From SOKP01 sp048887165 (GTDB lineage: Archaea; Asgardarchaeota; Lokiarchaeia; Sigyniarchaeales; SOKP01): DNA of 27,200 bases. This document shows positions 12,782 to 21,841 of this stretch, one piece after another. The number at the start of each line of letters is the position of its first letter. Position 1 is the stretch's first letter. Position numbers and translations under genes: made by a program. The stretch covers positions 1 through 27,200 of the forward strand of contig JBHLJZ010000049.1 in assembly GCA_048887165.1 (NCBI GenBank), read 5' to 3'. The notes beneath the pieces are model-generated. The model did not search any database and had not been told where the DNA came from. It saw nothing but the letters and a program-made list of their open reading frames with translations.

Positions 12782-15070
12782 ATGAGAAAAAAAATTGTGT
12801 TTGGAGTTCTATTTGTATTATTACTTTTTGGGATATATGGGATTTTTGGGCTATCTGTAGCTCCAGTTAACCAAGAATCGACTCCCCATTCTTCTGCGAT
12901 TAGTGAAGATTTCATACCTGAATTATTGGAAGATAAATCACTTGAATATGGCCAAAAAGGCTACTTTCCCAATATATATGAACCATCCCTCCAAGCTACT
13001 TATTATGGACTCTCCGTTCTAAATGCGATCGGGAGATTAGATGTTATTCATAAACCGAATACCAGAGATTTTATTATGAGCTTTTATGATAATACCACTA
13101 AATTATTCTGGGATTCCTATGCATATCGAGCTACCGACCTTACCAGTTTCGAGCGACCGTATCCATTGGCTTCACTTCTCGAAATTAATTGTTATGCGGT
13201 TTTATCACTGGAAATGCTTGGATATATTCATCTTATTGATTCTACTGCCATGATTGATTTTGTGATGAGCTGTATTAATAGTACAACTAGCGGATTTATC
13301 GGGCAGGAATATGATCCTAACTTATTCTCCTTTGAAAAAGTGGCAACCGCCGATAATACGTTTTATGCCATTCAAATAATCGATTTACTTTCTGATTGGA
13401 GCGCGTACCCTAATCTTCGTAATAATATAATCTCTTTTATTAACGCGCTTCAGGATCAAGATGGAGGTTTTTTTAATGACCAAGATAAAGTTTTATCATC
13501 ACTAGGTTATAACGAGCCTAATATGGCTTCCAATTACTATTGTATTAAGAGCTTGGAAATGTTAAATGATCTTACTGGTTTTAATAATAATACTTTTAAA
13601 ACCTATATGATGGGATTATACGATAATGTAAGCCATTCTTTTAGATTTTTCGCACCTTATGAAAATGAATATGATATCATTGCCACTGCAATGGGGATGG
13701 AAATAGCTAAAATTATGAATTTTCAAAATGTTGATATAAATAATTGCATGGTTTTTCTTGTTAATATGCGAAATAGTTATGGGATATGGGGTTCTACTGT
13801 TAGATTTAATCGCTACGAACTTATTGATAATTTTCAAGTAATTCGTTCTATTAAAGAAATAGGAAAAATTTCAACCCTAAGTTATCAGGATTTATCTATT
13901 ATTGCATCAGCAACAATTAATCTATATTATACCACTGGATTTTCCCTCATTTCAGAGCACTATAGCTCTACCCAAACCTTATACACTTTGATCACTTCCT
14001 TCGATTTATACGATAGAGTCTTGGAATTATTACCTATAGGATATCTTACTGCCCAATTAGAGAGTATGTATAAATATTATAGCGTCACTGATTATCATAC
14101 TTTTCTTGCTGTGAGTAATTTAGAATTAGAACGCTCATTTCGATCATTGCCGATTGAATATTATAATGAAGGGGATCATAGCCATATCTATACCACGGAT
14201 TTAATGAGTGATCACAAATCAATGTATCATGCTCTCCGATCCCTTCAATATATCTCTAAATTAGAAGAATTTCAGTCTGTATGTAATTTAACAGAATTAC
14301 TTCATTATGTTATCGATTGCCAATTTGTTGAGGATGATAATTATGAAAATTATGGTGGATTTCTCCCTCGCACTACTTTAAAACTTTATTCACTAGAGAG
14401 ACAAAATCATTCTATCTATTTTGAAAGCTCTTACTATGCGGTAAAAACACTCCAGTTTTTGGCTGATTTTCTTGGTATTGAGTCTCTTGTAGATTTAGGA
14501 TTTGATGCTAATGCGTTTTTAGATTATGTAAATGGTAGAATTAGAGAGACTTCCAGTGAGCTTTATTTCGATCCTATCTATGCCACTAATCCTGAGATCG
14601 TATTAGAGCAAACCTATTATGCCTGTGAGATATACACTTCATTAGGTTCACTTAACCATCTTACCCAAAAAATCAAAAATTATATTAACAATCATCTTAG
14701 CTATCGCAATCTAAAAAATGTATATTATAGCTATAAACTCTCGGAGCTTCTTCACTTGAATATCTATTTCGTGGAAGCTTATATCTATAACTTAACGGAA
14801 TATTTATATACTCCTTCTTTTAAAGAATTCTACTTAAATGATGCAAAACAATATATTGAACAAGAAGCACTGTTATGGGTGGCAGATCTCCTGCTAAACT
14901 TTGAAAATCCAAACATTAATCCGGTGGTTGATTATAAATCGATGCTACCCCATGCCCTCACCTTCTTTACGTTCTTTCCTATTGCTTTTGGAACTGTGTT
15001 TTATCTCACTAAAAAAGGAACTAAAAAATTAGATCTTAAAAATCTCAAAAAGAAGTTAAAGTTCAAATAA
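12782..15070 (+). CDS. Secreted, membrane-anchored alpha/alpha-toroid repeat protein
   Basis: A 762-residue protein. A signal peptide or anchor lies at 5-27 (IVFGVLFVLLLFGIYGIFGL), and a C-terminal helix near 724-742 is followed by many lysines, so the bulk is outside with the tail inside. The body has repeated helical pairs with the pattern Tyr-Tyr/Ala-hydrophobic...LxxLxx followed by a hydrophobic helix and a Gly-Phe turn (DQDGGFFNDQ; GGFLPRT). This is the signature of prenyltransferase/terpene-cyclase-like toroids. No catalytic DxDD is visible, so it is more likely a binding or structural surface protein than a cyclase. Such proteins are frequent in Asgard genomes (established knowledge, not tested here). 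Single-gene unit with terminator. Confidence 0.8.
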   Translation: MRKKIVFGVLFVLLLFGIYGIFGLSVAPVNQESTPHSSAISEDFIPELLEDKSLEYGQKGYFPNIYEPSLQATYYGLSVLNAIGRLDVIHKPNTRDFIMSFYDNTTKLFWDSYAYRATDLTSFERPYPLASLLEINCYAVLSLEMLGYIHLIDSTAMIDFVMSCINSTTSGFIGQEYDPNLFSFEKVATADNTFYAIQIIDLLSDWSAYPNLRNNIISFINALQDQDGGFFNDQDKVLSSLGYNEPNMASNYYCIKSLEMLNDLTGFNNNTFKTYMMGLYDNVSHSFRFFAPYENEYDIIATAMGMEIAKIMNFQNVDINNCMVFLVNMRNSYGIWGSTVRFNRYELIDNFQVIRSIKEIGKISTLSYQDLSIIASATINLYYTTGFSLISEHYSSTQTLYTLITSFDLYDRVLELLPIGYLTAQLESMYKYYSVTDYHTFLAVSNLELERSFRSLPIEYYNEGDHSHIYTTDLMSDHKSMYHALRSLQYISKLEEFQSVCNLTELLHYVIDCQFVEDDNYENYGGFLPRTTLKLYSLERQNHSIYFESSYYAVKTLQFLADFLGIESLVDLGFDANAFLDYVNGRIRETSSELYFDPIYATNPEIVLEQTYYACEIYTSLGSLNHLTQKIKNYINNHLSYRNLKNVYYSYKLSELLHLNIYFVEAYIYNLTEYLYTPSFKEFYLNDAKQYIEQEALLWVADLLLNFENPNINPVVDYKSMLPHALTFFTFFPIAFGTVFYLTKKGTKKLDLKNLKKKLKFK

Positions 15071-15080
15071 TTCTTCCATC

Positions 15081-15088
15081 TTTTTTTT
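15081..15088 (+). terminator. T8 terminator of the toroid protein gene
   Basis: Eight T begin 10 nt after the stop at 15070. Confidence 0.55.
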
Positions 15089-15157
15089 AAAGCAACAGTA
15101 ATTACAGATCTTTTCATTATAAATTGTAATTATATTATCTTTATTACCTTCCTAAAA

Positions 15158-15173
15158 TTTTTTTCTTTTTATA
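15158..15173 (+). promoter_or_regulatory. T-tract/TATA promoter of the Hef operon (leaderless)
   Basis: A T7-C tract is followed by TTTTTATA, ending 22 nt before ATG 15196. Confidence 0.7.
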
Positions 15174-15195
15174 GTATGGCAAATATTAGCAATAG

Positions 15196-15771
15196 ATGCC
15201 TCAAGATTCACAGATTCTTAAAAAACTTGGATATATTATTAATGCTTTAGATCAATTTCCAGAAAAGCATAATAGCTTATTTAATGTGTCTAAATTAGCC
15301 CTAATGCTCCAACTTTCGAAAGAACAAATAGATCAAATACTTAAAATTATTTTTAAGCTTCAAACTCAATTAACTACAATTTTTAAAGAATACAGAATTC
15401 AGAAGGTATGGAAAAATGGCATCATCTATCTTACCTTAATACCTAAAGAACGATTTAAAAATAATTCCCGCTTTCTGAAAGAAATTTCGTTCACTACCCT
15501 TCATTCTAATTTACTTAATGATATTATCTATTATTTTGAGCATGTAAAAATCGGGAAAGGTTTCAATGTTCATAAAAACGGGACTGAATTATCCCAAAAA
15601 GTAAAAGAATTGAACAATGCTCATCCTTATCTCTTTGAAAGTAGAGGAAATGGGTTAATTTATCCTAGTAAACTCGCCATAGAAATAGGAAGACAATTTC
15701 ATTCCTATAATAAAAGTAATCGCGAAATTTCACAGTTACAAATAGAGGATTATAATATTATAGTACAGTGA
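15196..15771 (+). CDS. HTH-like protein preceding the Hef helicase
   Basis: A 191-residue protein with a predicted helical N-terminal part that resembles a winged-helix start (NVSKLALMLQLSKEQIDQIL, about 29-48) and a beta segment KVWKNGIIYLTLIP. The C-terminal half is mixed and not recognised. No cysteine cluster and no membrane helix. It is the first gene of a three-gene operon; the Hef start is only 7 nt after this stop. That close coupling suggests it works with the helicase, perhaps in DNA binding, but this is inference. Confidence 0.65.
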   Translation: MPQDSQILKKLGYIINALDQFPEKHNSLFNVSKLALMLQLSKEQIDQILKIIFKLQTQLTTIFKEYRIQKVWKNGIIYLTLIPKERFKNNSRFLKEISFTTLHSNLLNDIIYYFEHVKIGKGFNVHKNGTELSQKVKELNNAHPYLFESRGNGLIYPSKLAIEIGRQFHSYNKSNREISQLQIEDYNIIVQ

Positions 15772-15778
15772 TAAACAG

Positions 15779-17947
15779 ATGGGTTTGGAAACGTCAATAA
15801 ACAACGAAAAGCGACTTTTATTAAGGACAGAAAAGATTGAAGAACGGGATTACCAAGTTCAAATCGCTAAGAAATGTATATTAAAGAACTCTTTGGTGGT
15901 TATTCCTACAGGATTAGGAAAGACTGTCATTGGCGTGTATGTTGCAGCCAAAACTCTGGAACGTTTTCAACCAGAAAGTAAAATAATTGTACTTGCCCCT
16001 ACACGACCCTTGATTAATCAGCATTATGATTCATTTAAAGATTTATTAAATATTGATGAAGAGAAGTTTTTCGTTCTGACTGGAAAGACAGCTCCCGAAA
16101 AACGAGCTCAATATTACAGGGACCATCAAATAATTTTTTATACACCTCAGACTTTACGCAATGACCTTGTGCATAAACGCTACACGATAGAAAACGTGGT
16201 TTTGATTGTTTTCGATGAGGCTCATCATGCCACAGGGGAATATGCCTATTGCCTGATTGCCGATGAATATCTTGATCAAAATCCAGATGGTAATATTTTA
16301 GGTCTAACTGCTAGTCCTGGATCTTCCAAAGAAAAAATAAGAACTTTATGTACTAATCTGCATATTTCTCATGAAAATATTTATACTCGTACAAGAAGAG
16401 ATTTAGATGTGAAAAAATATCTACAACCGCTTGATGTATATAAAATTGGCGTAAACCTTTCGGAACTCATGGAAGATGCCTATTATGTAATCAAGCAGTT
16501 ATTAGAAGAACGTTTGCAATACCTTTCTCAATACAGCTTTTTGGAAACGCAAGGAGAAACTCTGCATGAAAAGGTTATTAGAAAGGATTTACTCCGACTT
16601 AACAGTGAACTGGTTAAATTAGTGAAAGGAGATGGCGATAAAACAGGAGTATATAGTGCACTATCAGTTAATGCTCAAGGATTAATTTTATATCATATGC
16701 TCGAATTAATTGAACAGCAAGGCTTAGATGTCTTATTTATTTACTTAGAGAAGCTCAAAAAAGAGGCATTAAAGAAAAATAGCTCTAAAGCGTCCAAGAT
16801 ATTAGCTTCTGATTATCGTTTAACTCGAATTTTTATCGAATTAAAAAAGCACCAGGATTTTTCTCCTGAACAATTAATTCATCCAAAATATATCTTTTTA
16901 GAACAAATTTTAGCTGAAGAACTTAAAAACAATTCTGATAGTCGAATATTAGTATTTGTAAAATTACGTGATTCAATAAAAAATATTGTCAAGAAGTTAA
17001 AGCAGAGCACCATCTCTTCACTAAAACCGGCTCGATTTGTGGGGCAAACAACCAAATCAGAAGATGATAAAGGACTTACTCAAAAGAAGCAGTTAGAAAT
17101 ATTGGATAAGTTCAAAAAGGGCGAACTAAATGTATTGGTATGCACTAATGTCGGAGAAGAAGGACTTGATATAGCTGAATGCGATTTAGTTGTATTCTAT
17201 GATGTGGTTGCTTCGGAGATTCGCTTTATTCAGAGACGGGGAAGAACAGGGCGACATCGTAAAGGGAAAGTAATTATCCTTTATTGTAGAGATACTCATG
17301 ATGAGGTCTATATGAAAATTGCCTTGAACAAATTACGAAAAATGAATGTGAATCTGAAAGATAAAAAAGAACTCACTCATGCTTATCATCCCATCCTGTC
17401 GAAAATTTTGCCTTCTATTCCAACCGAAGTAGAAGAAAAACAGGAACCAGAAAATAATTCTACCCGAAATGATAAGAGAGAGAATCAAGAACCTCAGAGA
17501 GGATTAATGAGTTTTATATATAAGACACCTGATAAGAAAAAAGAAATCTATGACATAGAAATTAGTCAATTCTTTCCCGTAAAGTTCGGGATTCGGAAAT
17601 GGTTAAGCGATAATGGAATCGAGTTTGATACCAATGATTCTAAATCCCATATTGTTATGTTTGGTAAACTTTTAATTCAAGTATATGTTCCCCGCCCCTT
17701 TAATAATGATTGGGAACAATCTTTACTGGTAACAATAGAGAATCATAAAAAAAACTTTCAGCTTACTATTGTTATCTTTGATTTTGTGGATTTTGAAGAA
17801 CAGTTCTCAGGAGAAGAAAGGCTTTTAAAAAAGAAAATAAATGAATTTGGGAACAAAAAGGACTTACAGGTAATAATGATAGATAATCCTGAAGAACTGT
17901 ATTTTATTATCAAAAATATTTATGAACATCATAAACAAAAGGAGTAA
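15779..17947 (+). CDS. hef: Hef/FANCM-type SF2 helicase with degenerate nuclease-like C-terminus
   Basis: A 722-residue helicase for forked or branched DNA. Core motifs: Q-like RDYQVQIA (23-30), Walker A PTGLGKT (43-49), Ia APTRPLINQH (73-82), DEAH (146-149), TASPG (177-181), and in lobe 2 VFVK (392-395), NVGEEGLDIAECD (457-469) and QRRGRTGRH (485-493), the FANCM/Hef wording. Between the lobes (about 215-365) is the helical insert of this family. After a charged linker (545-590), residues about 592-720 have a fold pattern like the XPF/ERCC4 nuclease domain (EISQFFPVKFGIRKWLSDNG; a later TIVIFDF strand). However, the catalytic VDxRE, GDY and ERK motifs are absent, and no tandem HhH follows. 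It is therefore probably a helicase without nuclease, as in FANCM. Confidence 0.9.
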   Translation: MGLETSINNEKRLLLRTEKIEERDYQVQIAKKCILKNSLVVIPTGLGKTVIGVYVAAKTLERFQPESKIIVLAPTRPLINQHYDSFKDLLNIDEEKFFVLTGKTAPEKRAQYYRDHQIIFYTPQTLRNDLVHKRYTIENVVLIVFDEAHHATGEYAYCLIADEYLDQNPDGNILGLTASPGSSKEKIRTLCTNLHISHENIYTRTRRDLDVKKYLQPLDVYKIGVNLSELMEDAYYVIKQLLEERLQYLSQYSFLETQGETLHEKVIRKDLLRLNSELVKLVKGDGDKTGVYSALSVNAQGLILYHMLELIEQQGLDVLFIYLEKLKKEALKKNSSKASKILASDYRLTRIFIELKKHQDFSPEQLIHPKYIFLEQILAEELKNNSDSRILVFVKLRDSIKNIVKKLKQSTISSLKPARFVGQTTKSEDDKGLTQKKQLEILDKFKKGELNVLVCTNVGEEGLDIAECDLVVFYDVVASEIRFIQRRGRTGRHRKGKVIILYCRDTHDEVYMKIALNKLRKMNVNLKDKKELTHAYHPILSKILPSIPTEVEEKQEPENNSTRNDKRENQEPQRGLMSFIYKTPDKKKEIYDIEISQFFPVKFGIRKWLSDNGIEFDTNDSKSHIVMFGKLLIQVYVPRPFNNDWEQSLLVTIENHKKNFQLTIVIFDFVDFEEQFSGEERLLKKKINEFGNKKDLQVIMIDNPEELYFIIKNIYEHHKQKE

Positions 17948-17952
17948 GATCT

Positions 17953-18471
17953 ATGGAAGAAGGAACGTTTATTAAAGACTCAAAACCTTATTTAATATTC
18001 TGCTGTTCAAAGTGTAAGCAATTTTCTTATGTGAAAACTACCCAAAAAACAACGAAATGTTTACGATGCGGGCGCACTCACCAAGTCCAAAATATTATTA
18101 AAAAGGGTGAAATTGTGCATGGTATGAGTGCTGCGGTTAAAATTGTACAAGAAAAGCAAAATGAGATTGGAGTGAATGAATCTAACGGAACTATTGTCCT
18201 TAGTTCTGATAGTGATTTTATCGTTGCTTCGGATATTTCTCAAAAGCTTCCAGCAACAACCCAAGAGGATAATTACTCAGCAATATTTAATGCGATATTA
18301 GAAGAACTATTTATACAAAATAAAATCTTTCCACGATACATGATGGAAATTATGGCTGAAAACTACGGCATACCTGCATCTGAAGTTAAACTTCTTATTC
18401 GTGAGTTTCGAAATAAAGGGATTCTAATTGTTCAAAAGAATAAGAATTACTACTATACCCTCAAAACTTAG
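17953..18471 (+). CDS. Zinc-ribbon plus winged-helix protein (DUF1922/DUF5817-like)
   Basis: A 172-residue protein. The N-terminal zinc ribbon at about 17-45 (CCSKCKQFSYVK ... TTKCLRCGRTHQV) plus the helix GMSAAVKIVQEKQNE match the small archaeal ribbon family DUF1922/DUF5817. After an acidic/serine linker, residues about 110-172 look like a winged helix (PRYMMEIMAENYGIPASEVK ... GILIVQKNKNYYYTL). The start has a good ribosome site (AAGGAG, 17939-17944) 8 nt before the ATG, 5 nt after the Hef stop, so it is in the same operon. It is probably nucleic-acid-binding; a role with Hef is inferred only from linkage. Confidence 0.75.
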   Translation: MEEGTFIKDSKPYLIFCCSKCKQFSYVKTTQKTTKCLRCGRTHQVQNIIKKGEIVHGMSAAVKIVQEKQNEIGVNESNGTIVLSSDSDFIVASDISQKLPATTQEDNYSAIFNAILEELFIQNKIFPRYMMEIMAENYGIPASEVKLLIREFRNKGILIVQKNKNYYYTLKT

Positions 18472-18472
18472 T

Positions 18473-18730
18473 TTATTTGTTCTTCTTGTTGGACCAAAAC
18501 TCCCTGATTGCCTCTTCAAATTCGAGCTTCATCATGGCTTTATAGATGGGATGGCGTTGTTGAAAAGGAATTTTCTCATACCCCTCATAAATGTCAGGAC
18601 AAGATTTACTTTCCATGATTGAAGAAAAGGGGATTACCATCTCAGAAATAATATGATCTAATGATCTTTCAGAAGTAATATCAATTATAATATGATCCTC
18701 CTTTTCTTTTTCAATTGATCCAGAACTCAT
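18473..18730 (-). CDS. Small acidic hypothetical protein
   Basis: An 85-residue protein with an acidic N-terminus and a helical C-terminal half (IYKAMMKLEFEEAIREFWSN). No motif or family recognised. Support for it being real: a consensus T-tract/TATA promoter at 18776-18790, and its stop codon lies one base from the stop of the convergent zinc-ribbon gene, with no large overlap. The leader would be about 20 nt with no SD. Confidence 0.55.
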   Translation of the reverse strand: MSSGSIEKEKEDHIIIDITSERSLDHIISEMVIPFSSIMESKSCPDIYEGYEKIPFQQRHPIYKAMMKLEFEEAIREFWSNKKNK

Positions 18731-18775
18731 AGTTCATCATTTTAAACTGCTTTTTATTAAGAAATATTGAGGAAT

Positions 18776-18790
18776 AATATAAAGAAAAAA
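18776..18790 (-). promoter_or_regulatory. T-tract/TATA promoter of the small acidic protein
   Basis: TTTTTTC-TTTATATT on the minus strand, 45 nt before ATG 18730. Confidence 0.65.
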
Positions 18791-18804
18791 GGACTTTTGG
18801 GATC

Positions 18805-19094
18805 TCAAATTGGAAATTTATTTTTTTTTTCTTTATCTTCCTGTAATTCTCTTAAGTAGAGTTTAATAAGATTTCGTTGGGCTTTACAATAGGCAATCTT
18901 CTGTTTGTTAGGTAAATTAGGATAAGTCTCTAAGATTTCTTTTATTAATGCTAAAATTTCAAGATTTTGACGTTTAGTTTTATCAAGTTGTTTAATAATG
19001 TAGCTATTCTGTTCTTTTTCTGGTCTCTTAATTACTATAAAATCTTTAATTCGAACTTTTTTTTCACTATTTAAATCAAAAGGATCATGCTCAT
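18805..19094 (-). pseudogene. Small charged protein with a frameshifted start
   Basis: About 95 codons read as a plausible lysine/glutamate-rich, helical protein (HDPFDLNSEKKVRIKDFIVI ... AYCKAQRNLIKLYLRELQED), ending at TGA 18805. No ATG, GTG or TTG occurs in that frame after the upstream stop. Two ATG codons (19094 and 19088) are one frame off; adding one base after the second ATG, at about 19085-19086 (for example G to GG), joins ATG-AGC-ATG to the open frame. GAGGGGATT lies about 9 nt before ATG 19094, a suitable ribosome site. It follows the Hel308-like stop by 20 nt and shares its operon. Undercalled base or true decay; family unknown. Confidence 0.5.
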
Positions 19095-19114
19095 TGATAG
19101 TTCAATCCCCTCGT

Positions 19115-21642
19115 CTAATCTCCCTTAATTATTTTCTTACATAAGTTTACTCCTAAACCTGTCTTTCTATCAAGCACATATGGATTTTCTTTCTTCACTT
19201 GGGTTGCGGTATGATATCCCGCATTAAATAAAATACGCGCCCTTACTCGTGCCACATTTTCTAAACGCAGCACTAAGTCAAATAATTCTTCCTTAATCCC
19301 ATAATGGACTCGAACCTTTAGACTCTCGCACATTTCTGCTATCTTAATCATCTTATCTTGAAGATCAATCCCTGTTTCACTTAAATAGACCGCAATGATA
19401 CCAATAAAGGTGATAATCCGCTCTAAATTGTCCCGAATGGCATATAAATCACCCGCCATAACACTATGACGTTCTATAATGGTCTCAATAGGTTCTTCAT
19501 CTGCCCACTCTAATACTGGTTGGAGCATTTTGTAATTGCGTTCTCTTCCTTCAGCTATTAAAATATCAAAAGCTTCCTTAATGATATCTTGGTACGAATC
19601 CATTTCTATATTCTCTAATTTTTGGCGTATTAATACCCCTGAAACAGGATATAAATATAAACGGATGATAAGTTTTCCAAATTGAGAGCACTTAATCGTG
19701 TTATCTGCATTTTTAGAAATCAATCCTTTTTCAAATAAATAATTTAGGATATATTGATTCTTTACGGATCGAGGAATGATTGAATCAACGTATTTTTGAA
19801 AATGGATATCAGGAGTATCAATAAGATGAAGTAAAAAGAGAGTAATATGATCGCAGAAGGTAAAGGTAAACTCATCATTGGCATAATTATCAGAAATACC
19901 ATTCTCAAACCCACATGAACAACGTATTCCGTTATCAATACTAAATTCACAAAAATAGACACCGAATGACGTTTTCACATAACCTGCAATCGTGGTATTG
20001 GTAAGCTGAGAGAGCTTAATCTGATTATGGCTCTTTTTTAAATCCTTTACTTTATCTAAATTGGCATGGAGTTTTAAAATATTAATAGGCGTAATTTCTT
20101 TTATTAGTAAAAATTGGTCAATAGGAATATCCTGATCTTTCATTTTATTCTGCATTGCATACCAAAAGTAGGTCTTACGAAAAAATTGTTTCAAACTCTC
20201 TAATGTAATGTACTTTTCTTCGTAAACCCGTAATAAGACTTGTTCTTTTAGGGTATTAATCCGATTTAAGCCTGAGATCAATTCGTTATACTTCGGTGTA
20301 AACGTCTCTTTCCCAATACCATCCTGAAAATAATGATCTTCTACCCAATTCCGTTCTTCCACATCGCTCACTAAAATAATTCCATAGCCTACTGCATCTA
20401 ATCCTGGACGACCAGCTCTTCCTAAACACTGAAATACCTCATTTGGAGAGAAAGGGCGGAAAAAAGAAAAGCCATCTCCGTTTTCAAAATAACCCTTGAA
20501 ATTTTTGATATTGTACCCTGATGTAACAAACTTCTTAAAATCTTTTAAGACAACTACTCGGGCAGGAAGGTTTATACCGGCACTCAACGTGGTAGTTGAG
20601 CATAAGACTTTCAATATGCGTTTACGAAACGAATCTTCCACTAATTTCCGTTCTTTCGGTAATAACCCCGCATGATGAAAGGCGAGTCCGTATTTGATTA
20701 CTTTTCTTAGCTCATTATTGCCTCCCTTAATCTTGGTGAGGCTTGCTTCTAATTTTTTACAAGTTTTCACTTCCATTTCTGATAAAGTATTTTTTACCAA
20801 TTGTCTGAGGTTATGAGCATTTTGTTGGGCTCCTTTCCGTTTATTTAAGAAGATTAAGACTTGCCCTTTTTTTTCTAGGGTAGATTTTACTATCTTTTTG
20901 ATGGTGGAATCTTTGTTTTGTGTTACTTCAATTTTATAATGAAGAGGAACAGGACGCTCATCGGAGATGATAAGGGATGTCTTGTTACCTAATGAAGAAA
21001 GCCACTGGTTAAAAAATTCAGGGTTAGCAATGGTAGCCGATAATCCAATAATCTGAGGGCTATGTAAAAACTCATTTAATCGGACAATAAGCGATTCCAA
21101 CCGTGGACCTCGATCACTCTCGCCGATGGTGTGAATTTCATCAATAATTACCGTGGAAATGTTAAAGATCCACTCTTTATCATAAAAATTACGAAGGATG
21201 GAATCCATCTTTTCATAGGTAGTGATAATAATATCTGCTTCTTCTAATTTTGAGTCATCTACCTCATAATCTCCGATGGAAAGCTCCACATTTATTCCAA
21301 ACCGTTCATAACTTTGTTTAAAATGAAAATACTTTTCGGTGGCAAGGGCTTTAAAAGGAACAAGATAGACACTTTTTCCAAAGTCCTGAGACACATTGTG
21401 AACAGCACATATCTCTCCAATAAGAGTTTTCCCACTTCCAGAAGGAGCACATACTAGGAACGATTTTCGAAAGAAAAGACCGTTTTTGATGGCTTCTTTT
21501 TGAATAGTGCGGAGTTTGAAAATTTTCTGCTCAAATAAAGCTCGTAATATTCGTTCTTCAAGAATATATTGAAAGATCTCTTCATCTTGAGGTGGCTCAT
21601 CTTTTTTAGTATACTTTGTTAGAGAGATGTTCTTTTCACCAT
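19115..21642 (-). CDS. hel308: Hel308-like Ski2 helicase with SWIM-type zinc motif; start out of frame by one base
   Basis: An SF2 helicase of the Hel308/Hjm group, which unwinds lagging-strand forks. Motifs: APSGSGKT (Walker A), VPFKALATEKY, TTYEKMDSIL, DEIH plus RGPRLE, GLSATIAN, HHAGLLPKERKLVE, STTTLSAGINLPAR, QCLGRAGRPG. The end has the family pattern RVHYGIKEEL...RVRARILFNAG. An uncommon insertion after the winged-helix region carries CSCG ... CDH (CxCx19CxH, plus-strand bases about 19855-19921), a SWIM-like zinc site. The ATG at 21642 is out of frame. The in-frame region contains no start codon until GTG 21394, which would exclude Walker A. Adding one A to the A4 run (21633-21636) gives a continuous 842-residue protein from ATG 21642. 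Confidence 0.88.
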
Positions 21643-21674
21643 TACCTACACTTTAACCCTAAATATGATGGCTT

Positions 21675-21689
21675 AATTTAAAGAAAAAA
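21675..21689 (-). promoter_or_regulatory. T-tract/TATA promoter of the Hel308-like operon
   Basis: A T7-C tract is followed by TTTAAATT on the minus strand, 32 nt before ATG 21642. This supports that ATG, not GTG 21394, as the start. Confidence 0.7.
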
Positions 21690-21797
21690 AGAGACTTAAT
21701 AATTACTATTTTAGATAAGCAAAAATTTAAAATTTAACTATAAATTGATTTTAAAATTGAATCGAAAATTCAAACTTCATAAAAGCCGTCTTCCAGA

Positions 21798-21813
21798 TTT
21801 TTTTCTTTAAATA
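21798..21813 (+). promoter_or_regulatory. T-tract/TATA promoter of the HhH membrane protein
   Basis: TTTTTTTC-TTTAAATA, ending 28 nt before ATG 21842; leader a few bases at most. Confidence 0.7.
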
Positions 21814-21841
21814 CTTATAAAAATACCATCGTTTGATTCCC

